Positions 7,881 through 13,100 of a stretch of 64,000 nucleotides of DNA are shown piece after piece; within the stretch, counting starts at the first letter, position 1, and every line of letters starts with the position of its first letter. Origin of the DNA: CAYNHQ01 sp964397255. Its GTDB lineage: Bacteria; Bdellovibrionota_G; JALEGL01; DATDPG01. The notes below the pieces were generated by a model. It worked only from the letters and a program-made list of their open reading frames with translations. It was not told the origin of the DNA and did not search any database. Location of the stretch: contig CAYNHQ010000003.1 in the NCBI GenBank assembly GCA_964397255.1, positions 124,001 through 188,000 of the forward strand. The letters are read 5' to 3'. The position numbers were made by a program, and so were the translations under genes.

Positions 7881-8320
7881 TTTTTCAAATTTTCTGTTGG
7901 TAGTCCCAACTCGCGCGCTGCTCGCAATTGTCCCTCGTCTAGACTTAAGAATTGCTCCAGGTGTGATGTAGTGTGATACCAAAGAGCCGTACGCAAATGG
8001 ATCAAATCGAGGGTCCGAGGTGTGGATACCAACGGGAAAACCTTCGAGGAACAGAGATCAAAATCGATTCCGCGAAGTATGAATTTTTCCATATTCTCTT
8101 CCGCCTGTTGGGAAGCAAGGTCGAATTCTTTCGCAGAAATTTTTTTCTCCCTAGAGAGCCGGAGAATATTTCGCTGCGCCTCAAGAAGGAGGATCACGCT
8201 TGAACAAAGAACCCCTTTCTTCATTTTTCTCATGAATTTGACATAGCCAGGTTCGCGCAAAAGAACCGCCAAATAGGCGGATGTATCTACGTAAATCGTC
8301 GGATGTTTAACGGTTTTCAC
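7877..8320 (-). CDS. PIN-domain ribonuclease toxin (VapC-like)
   Basis: A 147-residue PIN-domain protein. The first acidic residue is in IYVDTSAYLAVLL, a second in SVILLLEAQRN, further acidic positions in RTLDLIHLRTA, and the C-terminal LSLDEGQLRAARELGL motif is typical of VapC. Members cut tRNA or rRNA when released from their antitoxin. The upstream antitoxin gene overlaps its start by 14 bp, the usual operon order. Its stop overlaps a ychF tail copy. All four acidic positions of the family are visible, so it is likely active. Confidence 0.9.
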   Translation of the reverse strand: MKTVKHPTIYVDTSAYLAVLLREPGYVKFMRKMKKGVLCSSVILLLEAQRNILRLSREKKISAKEFDLASQQAEENMEKFILRGIDFDLCSSKVFPLVSTPRTLDLIHLRTALWYHTTSHLEQFLSLDEGQLRAARELGLPTENLKN

Positions 8321-8549
8321 GATCCTCGAAAAGATACTTCAGCGCCAAACCACGCAGCCCCTTCTGAAGCGCGGGGCGTATATTGTGGGCGCCGACTTTG
8401 GAACCGATTCGTACAACCGGGCCCCATGCTGAAACCAAACGCAAAAAGGGCCGGTTATGCTTTGTGATTTCCACTACCTCACCCCCTGAAGCGATTTCTG
8501 CCCATCGTGCGAATTCCTCCCGTAGGGACTTTATTGAGACCTTTTTCAT
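8307..8549 (-). CDS. Phd/YefM-like antitoxin of the PIN toxin
   Basis: An 80-residue antitoxin. MKKVSIKSLREEFARWAEIA followed by VVEITKHNRPFLRLV is the Phd/YefM fold, in which the N-terminal domain binds operator DNA. The C-terminal basic region (from about residue 45) is the likely toxin-binding tail. I place the start at 8549 because a TATAAT at 8566-8571 (minus strand) would put the ATG at 8564 upstream of the transcript start; the longer form adds five residues. An imperfect 16-bp palindrome at 8559-8574 covers the -10 box and is a likely autorepression site. Confidence 0.85.
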   Translation of the reverse strand: MKKVSIKSLREEFARWAEIASGGEVVEITKHNRPFLRLVSAWGPVVRIGSKVGAHNIRPALQKGLRGLALKYLFEDRENR

Positions 8550-8616
8550 ATCAAAAGTGTACATAATTATATACCTATTTTCAACCCATCCTCATTACTC
8601 CTTAAAACCCCGAAAC

Positions 8617-8652
8617 CTGACATAAAAACTGTCAGTTTTTGCGTACCTGACA
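8617..8652 (+). promoter_or_regulatory. activator (UAS) half-site cluster, copy b
   Basis: CTGACA 8617, TGTCAG 8630 and CTGACA 8647, with the same steps as at 5881. The core between the last two half-sites is TTTTTGCGTAC, one base different from the other copies. The end lies 43 bp from the -24 box. Confidence 0.7.
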
Positions 8653-8694
8653 CCGGTTTTGGCTCAATTCGTGGACTTTCGTGCTCCATCTTTC

Positions 8695-8710
8695 TGGCAT
8701 GGGGGTTGCT
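8695..8710 (+). promoter_or_regulatory. sigma-54-type promoter
   Basis: TGGCAT-GGGGG-TTGCT with GG-N10-GC geometry. The predicted start at about 8721 is 3 nt before the ATG at 8724. Confidence 0.75.
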
Positions 8711-8723
8711 CATCTAATCCACC

Positions 8724-9194
8724 ATGAAAACTTTCATAGTCTTAGCAATTACACTTCTTTTTTGGTCGACTACCTATGCGGGAGAGCCGGACTTGAAACC
8801 AAAATCCGAAACGACTGCCTGGGTCCTCGCCCTGGACCCGATTCCAGCGGACTCGCTCTTTTACGCAGGTAGACCCGTTCAAGGCGCGTTCGGTACATTA
8901 ACCAGCCTTATCGGCGCCGCCGCAATCTTTGGAGGTGTCCTCTTTAATCTGGAGGACTGTAGCGGATCCGAACCATGTATCCTAAATTCCCATGAAACGA
9001 TCTACACTTTATTTGCCGTAGGAGGCGGATTGTATCTCGGGTCCTTAATTTGGGACGGAATCGGTGGAGTTCATTATGTGAAGAAGTACAACGCCGAATT
9101 CGTGCAAAAGAAAACTTCATTCATAAACGCTTTCCAACCTACATTCGCCGTAACTGACAAAAGCGCGATGGTCGGCGCGCAGTTCCGGTTCTAA
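8724..9194 (+). CDS. small exported envelope protein, family A
   Basis: A 156-residue protein with a clear signal peptide (MKTFIVLAITLLFWSTTYAG). The mature part contains LALDPIPADSLFYAGRP, two hydrophobic glycine-rich stretches (about residues 55-75 and 95-112) and a C-terminus AMVGAQFRF ending in Phe, as many outer-membrane barrel strands do. It is paralogous to the protein at 9939 over its whole length. I do not recognise a named family. It is controlled by a sigma-54-type promoter with activator sites and appears to be translated from a leaderless message. Its stop codon overlaps the end of the convergent brnA-like gene. Confidence 0.8.
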   Translation: MKTFIVLAITLLFWSTTYAGEPDLKPKSETTAWVLALDPIPADSLFYAGRPVQGAFGTLTSLIGAAAIFGGVLFNLEDCSGSEPCILNSHETIYTLFAVGGGLYLGSLIWDGIGGVHYVKKYNAEFVQKKTSFINAFQPTFAVTDKSAMVGAQFRF

Positions 9195-9421
9195 GCCGCA
9201 TGTTTATGGATATATTCTTCTAAAATTCGGTGCATCAGTGTTTGATAGCGATTTCCTTCTTCCTTGGCTCGCCGCTTAATTTCCTCAAGAAGAATTGGAT
9301 CGATCTTTATAGAAATTAACTTTTTTGGCGCCAAACCGAGCGGCGGTCTGCCCGCACGTGCCCGCTTTGCTTTCTTCATCTGCCGTAATGTGAGTTCGGG
9401 TATGTCCGAATAATCAATCAT
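9191..9421 (-). CDS. brnA: BrnA-type antitoxin
   Basis: A 76-residue protein. It carries a C-terminal ribbon-helix-helix-like segment: KLISIKIDPILLEEIKRRA followed by YQTLMHRILEEYI. In BrnTA modules BrnA neutralises BrnT and represses the operon. The open frame extends to 9562, but that extension reads through the end of the brnT gene and a ychF-tail-like copy and looks like shadow sequence, so I start at ATG 9421. This leaves a 64-bp gap to brnT, unusual for BrnTA pairs, and exactly that gap contains the ychF-tail-like repeat. Confidence 0.75.
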   Translation of the reverse strand: MIDYSDIPELTLRQMKKAKRARAGRPPLGLAPKKLISIKIDPILLEEIKRRAKEEGNRYQTLMHRILEEYIHKHAA

Positions 9422-9430
9422 AGAATCTTG

Positions 9431-9460
9431 GACATCACCCACTTCCGACTTATTCTTTAG
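9431..9460 (+). repeat. ychF-tail-like sequence (copy 4, most diverged)
   Basis: 25 of 30 bases match the copy at 4736-4765. The encoded peptide has drifted (DITHFRLIL stop). It sits in the brnT-brnA gap. Confidence 0.5.
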
Positions 9461-9485
9461 AAAGAACCGAAGAAGTTGTTCGGCA

Positions 9486-9776
9486 TCATATTCGACCAAA
9501 GTAGAGCGACCTTTCCTTTTTGCCCGCTTTTCGTGCGCTGATAATCCGTATGATTTCTTCATGATCGCCTCTCGTTCTCTCTGTATAAACCACTAATAAT
9601 ATTCTTGAATGGAGCGACATTCCGAGGCGAAGACTCCGAGATTCGTCTGACGAGTGCTTCTCGTCGGGAATCTCAAGGCCATGGACATCGAAGAAGATCG
9701 TCGCAGCTTCTTCAAACGCAATGCCATGTTTTTCCAAGTTCGTCTTCGCCTTCGCGGCGTCCCATTCGAACTTCAT
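9486..9776 (-). CDS. brnT: BrnT-type toxin (ribonuclease)
   Basis: A 96-residue protein with the family layout. The N-terminus is FEWDAAKAKTNLEKHGIAF, followed by EEAATIFFD, a central basic core and the C-terminal IIRIISARKAGKKERSLY. BrnT is a RelE-fold RNase that inhibits translation. It contains an insert around SSDESRSLRLGMS compared with typical members. A TTGACT box about 18 bp from TACGAT lies just before the ATG on this strand, so the promoter abuts the start codon. Confidence 0.88.
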   Translation of the reverse strand: MKFEWDAAKAKTNLEKHGIAFEEAATIFFDVHGLEIPDEKHSSDESRSLRLGMSLHSRILLVVYTERTRGDHEEIIRIISARKAGKKERSLYFGRI

Positions 9777-9831
9777 TAATATCGTATATACTTTATCGCT
9801 ATTAAGTCAATACTAAATTATTAAATCCCGC

Positions 9832-9867
9832 CTGACGTAAAAACTGTCAGTTTTTGCATACCTGACA
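9832..9867 (+). promoter_or_regulatory. activator (UAS) half-site cluster, copy c
   Basis: CTGACG 9832, TGTCAG 9845 and CTGACA 9862. The stretch from 9845 through the promoter at 9925 is almost identical to 10885-10965. Confidence 0.7.
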
Positions 9868-9909
9868 CCTTTTTGGCTCATTCCAAGCTCATTTTAAGCC
9901 TGACTCCCT

Positions 9910-9925
9910 TGGCATAAGGGTTGCT
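9910..9925 (+). promoter_or_regulatory. sigma-54-type promoter
   Basis: TGGCAT-AAGGG-TTGCT, 43 bp after the last activator half-site. The predicted start at about 9936 is 3 nt before ATG 9939. Confidence 0.75.
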
Positions 9926-9938
9926 AATTCTTACGTGC

Positions 9939-10358
9939 ATGAAATGGTTACTCACAATCGCTCTTATACTCTCAGCCACTAGCGCCAACGCCGAAGGAGT
10001 GAATCTCCAACTAAAATCAGAAACAGTCGCAACGATACTCGCTCTTGATCCTATTCCCGGCGATGCCCTCTTCTATGCGGGAAAATATTCTCAAGGCATA
10101 ACGAATTTCTTAATCGGAGGCGCGAGCGCATATTTGGTTTCACTTGGATTTAATGGCGGGTATTACGAAATATTCTGGATTGTCGGTGGAATACCCTACT
10201 TAGCATCGTTAGCTTGGGATGGGATCGGAGGAATTGCTGGTGTCAAAGAACACAATGCCAAAATCGCGCAAAAGAAGACTTCATTTATAAACACTTTCCA
10301 ACCCACATTCGCCGTAACAGACAATGGCGCGATGGTCGGGGCGCAATTTCGATTTTAG
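9939..10358 (+). CDS. small exported envelope protein, family A paralogue
   Basis: A 139-residue paralogue of the 8724 protein. It has a signal peptide (MKWLLTIALILSATSANAEG), then LQLKSETVATILALDPIPGD, LFYAGKYSQG, two hydrophobic Gly-rich segments, AWDGIGGIAGVKEHNAKI, and a near-identical C-terminus FAVTDNGAMVGAQFRF. The start at 9939 is chosen because the signal peptide begins there and the predicted sigma-54 start lies just upstream; a TTG at 9921 is inside the -12 box. Possible roles include an outer-membrane pore or a membrane-inserted factor, but no family was recognised. Fragments of its 3' end recur at 11067-11110 and 11739-11765. Confidence 0.8.
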   Translation: MKWLLTIALILSATSANAEGVNLQLKSETVATILALDPIPGDALFYAGKYSQGITNFLIGGASAYLVSLGFNGGYYEIFWIVGGIPYLASLAWDGIGGIAGVKEHNAKIAQKKTSFINTFQPTFAVTDNGAMVGAQFRF

Positions 10359-10362
10359 AACT

Positions 10363-10629
10363 TTATGCGGCTATTCGAATGGCCGCATAGAGCGCATCTG
10401 TTCCGTAATCGTCGAAGGCATTACGAAGCGTTGCCTTAATGCGTTTTTTGGACTTATTTTTGACCAAACGCTCGCCCTCGAAATGGAATTCTAGCGCTTC
10501 TTCCATCCGTCGAAACGTTCGATCAATGGTACGATCCGTCACGGCACATCCATCAACTAGCGGACTAAAAGCGTTGTAGCCGCTTTTCGTCTTTAAGATT
10601 ACAACCGGAACAGATAAAATTTTTTTCAT
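10363..10629 (-). CDS. hicB: HicB-family antitoxin
   Basis: An 88-residue protein. It begins with a degenerate RNase H-like HicB fold (SVPVVILKTKSGYNAFSPL, VDGCAVTDRTIDRTFRRMEEAL) that binds the HicA toxin. No separate DNA-binding domain is obvious at the C-terminus. It follows hicA with a 4-bp overlap (ATGA type), the usual order. It is convergent with the family A gene, whose stop lies 4 bp away. Confidence 0.88.
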   Translation of the reverse strand: MKKILSVPVVILKTKSGYNAFSPLVDGCAVTDRTIDRTFRRMEEALEFHFEGERLVKNKSKKRIKATLRNAFDDYGTDALYAAIRIAA

Positions 10630-10838
10630 CGCTCTTCCTTCTCACTCCATCCAGCCTGGCGAAATATGCTCTTCGCCGTTTTCGGATGAAGATCATCATT
10701 TGATGAGTGGAAACTTATTGTTACCACTCCTTTTTTCTCCGGGTGCGCAAACTGCTGATGGCTTCCACGCGAGCGGAGCAACACCCAACCATCATCGCGT
10801 AACATCCGGAGGAGATCTCTAACTTTGTATCGTCTCAC
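10626..10838 (-). CDS. hicA: HicA-family mRNA interferase toxin
   Basis: A 70-residue double-stranded-RNA-binding-like fold. The N-terminus is KVRDLLRMLRDDGWVLLRSRGSHQQF, whose GSHxxF carries the catalytic His; KKGVVTISFH and LHPKTAKSIFRQAGW follow. HicA cleaves mRNA during translation. The start is GTG at 10838; a TAAAAT box at 10843-10848 on the same strand would place the transcript start at the start codon itself. All key residues are present. Confidence 0.93.
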   Translation of the reverse strand: MRRYKVRDLLRMLRDDGWVLLRSRGSHQQFAHPEKKGVVTISFHSSNDDLHPKTAKSIFRQAGWSEKEER

Positions 10839-10884
10839 AATTATTTTACCGCCGGATGATATCAGAGATCCACGTCGAAAAAAG

Positions 10885-10907
10885 TGTCAGTTTTTGCATA
10901 CCTGACA
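10885..10907 (+). promoter_or_regulatory. activator (UAS) palindrome, copy d
   Basis: TGTCAG-N11-CTGACA with the same TTTTTGCATAC core as copies a and c. The third upstream half-site has decayed here. Confidence 0.65.
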
Positions 10908-10949
10908 CCTTTTTGGCTCATTCCAAGCTCATTTTAAGCCTGACTCCCT

Positions 10950-10965
10950 TGGCATAGGGGTTGCT
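10950..10965 (+). promoter_or_regulatory. sigma-54-type promoter
   Basis: TGGCAT-AGGGG-TTGCT, 43 bp from the activator palindrome. The predicted start at about 10976 is 6 nt before ATG 10982. Confidence 0.72.
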
Positions 10966-10981
10966 CTACCAAGCGTCTGTT

Positions 10982-11110
10982 ATGGCAAGAACATCGAAAC
11001 TAATCATCCTGGTGATAATGGCTTCGGCTATGTTCCTTGATTCAAATGCATTCGCAAGAGGAAGAGATTCAGATAATGGCGCGATGGTCGGGGCGCAAAT
11101 CAAATTTTGA
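10982..11110 (+). pseudogene. internally deleted family A gene: signal peptide joined to tail
   Basis: A 42-residue frame starts with a hydrophobic signal-like segment (LIILVIMASAMFLDSNAFA) and ends SDNGAMVGAQIKF. The end is the C-terminal strand of the family A proteins at 8724 and 9939; the whole centre of about 100 residues is missing. It keeps a full sigma-54-type promoter and activator palindrome, so it may still drive the lipoprotein gene that starts 12 bp downstream. It could be a deletion remnant or a functional tiny exported peptide; a remnant is more likely. Confidence 0.65.
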
Positions 11111-11122
11111 AGGGAGTTTTTC

Positions 11123-11731
11123 ATGAAAACGTTCAATATGATTGCTCTGATTCTTGCGATGAGCGGGTGCGGGAGTTCGTCGACAAACCCTGAAACTGGT
11201 CCGGCGTTCTCATCGTTAAGCCCCACGCCTAGCGCGACCGATTTATGGTGGGCCATCTCGTTTGAGCCATACCTCGCATCGGGGGGCAACATTGATAGCG
11301 GAGATGTGAAATGCGAGCTGAGCGGTTCGATGCATGTCGAGCAACATGTGGGATCTACATCCAATTCGCGGATAGGGGCCTACACTTACTCCAAATGTAA
11401 ATATACGGCCCAGTTTTTTACGCACCCACCGATAAGCAGTGTTCAGAATCTGAAACTTGCAGCCACCGGTGAAGTAAATGGTTCGACAGTCTTGGCAAGT
11501 AGCAACAGTAATAGTTGTCGCGTATCCATGAACCTCGACCAGCATATCTCCTACTCCGGCGATCTCGGATTTTCCCAGGATTGCAACTTTTCGGTGACAT
11601 ACGATTCCAATTGCCTTCCCTCCACTTATTCTGGCAGTTGCGCGTACACAGACTCATCCGGGCAGCAATTGACGATAACCGGAGAAGAAATGACGAAAGC
11701 CGTTCAGGCCGCAATTGCAATGGGTATTTGA
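11123..11731 (+). CDS. secreted lipoprotein of unknown function
   Basis: A 202-residue lipoprotein with signal peptide and lipobox LAMSGC near residue 14-19, followed by a Ser/Thr-rich linker. The mature domain is rich in Ser, Thr and paired Cys (KCELSGS, SKCKYTAQ, NSCRVSMN, QDCNFSVTYDSNCL, GSCAY), suggesting a disulfide-stabilised beta fold. No family was recognised. A good AGGGAG ribosome-binding site precedes the ATG, unlike its neighbours. It lies 12 bp after the deleted family A frame and probably shares that sigma-54-type promoter. A fragment of the family A tail follows its stop. Confidence 0.75.
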   Translation: MKTFNMIALILAMSGCGSSSTNPETGPAFSSLSPTPSATDLWWAISFEPYLASGGNIDSGDVKCELSGSMHVEQHVGSTSNSRIGAYTYSKCKYTAQFFTHPPISSVQNLKLAATGEVNGSTVLASSNSNSCRVSMNLDQHISYSGDLGFSQDCNFSVTYDSNCLPSTYSGSCAYTDSSGQQLTITGEEMTKAVQAAIAMGI

Positions 11732-11738
11732 GTTTAAT

Positions 11739-11765
11739 ATGGTCGGGGCGCAGATTAGATTCTAG
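11739..11765 (+). repeat. detached 3' tail of a family A gene
   Basis: Nine codons read MVGAQIRF plus TAG, matching the ends at 9939-10358 and 10982-11110 with codon differences. It lies 7 bp after the lipoprotein stop and runs into the end of the abiEii remnant. Confidence 0.7.
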
Positions 11766-12454
11766 GTCACAATATTTTTCAATTGGCTTTTGAAGAAATC
11801 GGCGGACCAAAGATGTAGCGAACGGAGTTCTGGGTTTCGCAGGAAATGTTGAATGTCACGCCTCGCCTCTGTCCAGTTGATCTCGTCGATTCGCTCTTCC
11901 ATTACTTGAAGAAACCAGCGCAAATCCACTGACACCTTCTTTCCTTTCCAGGGGCCATTTTGAAGAAGTGCGCTCTTCAAAAAAATGAAATTGGGCTGAA
12001 TTTTTTTCCTCGCGTACCAAAGAAAATCATACCAGTCCCTTCCCTTCACATATCGTCGGCAGAGAAGCGCATGGCACTTTCCGGCAAAGAGCGACGGAAG
12101 GTCTTGCACGAGCACCGTAAAGGGGAAAGGAAACGGCAACACTTTTTCTTCATTGCTGCTACCAACGGGAGGATTTGTATCGACTTCCACTTTGATTTGG
12201 AGTTTTTTTGGCGTCGAACCGCGAGCCGCGTAATACTGAAACGAAAGAAGCTTTCCCCACGAATCATCCTTCAAGAACGCTTTTTGAACCACTTCACTTG
12301 CCTCCGATCGATTCTCGACGTGAAACGAAAATCCGTATTCGTTGAGTTCTTCGATCGCTTGGCTTACATGTTTTCCCATCTCAAATCGAGCGTCTGATTT
12401 TTTGAGACGGATGGCCTTTCCGACAAGTATCAAAAAACCTCCGAACTCTTTCAT
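11762..12454 (-). pseudogene. AbiEii-type toxin remnant lacking its catalytic N-terminus
   Basis: A 230-codon frame matching the later part of AbiEii nucleotidyltransferases: GFSFHVENRS, VVQKAFLKDDSWGKLL, KIQIK-like strand followed by EVDTNPP, a phenylalanine-rich core and KGRDWYDFLWY. The first part of the family, with the GGTALR and SEDLDF catalytic motifs, is absent; the frame enters directly after where they should be. The open frame also overlaps abiEi by 74 bp, more than normal. I infer an internal deletion that removed the active site, so the toxin is probably dead while the antitoxin gene stays intact. Confidence 0.7.
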
Positions 12455-13040
12455 TTGCGTACAACTCGGAGAGTTCGGAGATCATTTTTCCATCGTATTT
12501 AGGAAACTGTTCCACGCGGAGAGATTCTTCGAGGCCCTCTCGTGTCCAAATTTTACCCGAAGCGTAGACGTAGTCCGCTAATGCTCGCCAGGGTGCAGCC
12601 ATCAAATAGGCCACGCTTCCTTCCGCGATTCTCTTCACGTGAGTCAAAAGCGGGTGAAGCGGAATTCGAACGTAATCGAATTTTCCAAAGCTCGTGCTGA
12701 AAGATTTCGAGCGCTTGGATGTTCCGGATGTCACCGTATACACCGCCTCCGGAATCAATTGCCAATACGATAGAGCGGATTCGAAACTGATATAGGAAGG
12801 CCCATAAATCCATTGAGCGAGTCCGAAAGGGTGAATCTTTTCCTTTCGATAGATTTCATCGAGCGCGTAGAGACCTCGGCGAATTCGGATGAGCTCACCC
12901 CTTGCAAGGGCCCTTTTGACGAGATTGTGCCGTCGCGCCGGAGTTCCGCCGATAAGATATTCGAGATCACTATCCCGAAAAATCTCGGGAAGATGGGCTT
13001 CACGGATGCGGCGGACAAGATTTCTTGAATCTAATTGCAT
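12381..13040 (-). CDS. AbiEi-type antitoxin/transcriptional regulator
   Basis: A 219-residue protein. Its N-terminal winged-helix domain (LVRRIREAHLPEIFRDSDLEYL, RRHNLVKRALARGELIRIRRGLYAL) is the DNA-binding part. The C-terminal antitoxin domain (YISFESALSYWQLIP, FDYVRIPLHPL, ALADYVY) is typical of AbiEi. In type IV abiE systems this protein neutralises AbiEii and represses the operon cooperatively at inverted repeats. A perfect 13-bp inverted repeat sits just upstream of its start. It is next to the 3' end of secA, closing the ychF island. Confidence 0.88.
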   Translation of the reverse strand: MQLDSRNLVRRIREAHLPEIFRDSDLEYLIGGTPARRHNLVKRALARGELIRIRRGLYALDEIYRKEKIHPFGLAQWIYGPSYISFESALSYWQLIPEAVYTVTSGTSKRSKSFSTSFGKFDYVRIPLHPLLTHVKRIAEGSVAYLMAAPWRALADYVYASGKIWTREGLEESLRVEQFPKYDGKMISELSELYANERVRRFFDTCRKGHPSQKIRRSI

Positions 13041-13043
13041 TTA

Positions 13044-13082
13044 CATGAAACTATCATATTTTGATAGTTTCATGCAACTCAA
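13044..13082 (-). promoter_or_regulatory. abiE promoter overlapped by a perfect 13-bp inverted repeat
   Basis: CATGAAACTATCA, 5 bp, TGATAGTTTCATG (13044-13074). On the minus strand TTGAGT (13077-13082) and TATGAT (13053-13058) form a promoter with an 18-bp spacer inside the repeat. The transcript would start about 6 nt before the abiEi ATG. Confidence 0.65.
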
Positions 13083-13100
13083 AACCCTCACCTTTGACAC

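Noticed and set aside
9422..9562. N-terminal extension of the brnA-like frame
   Set aside because: It re-reads the 3' end of brnT and the ychF-like copy in another frame and has no family resemblance.
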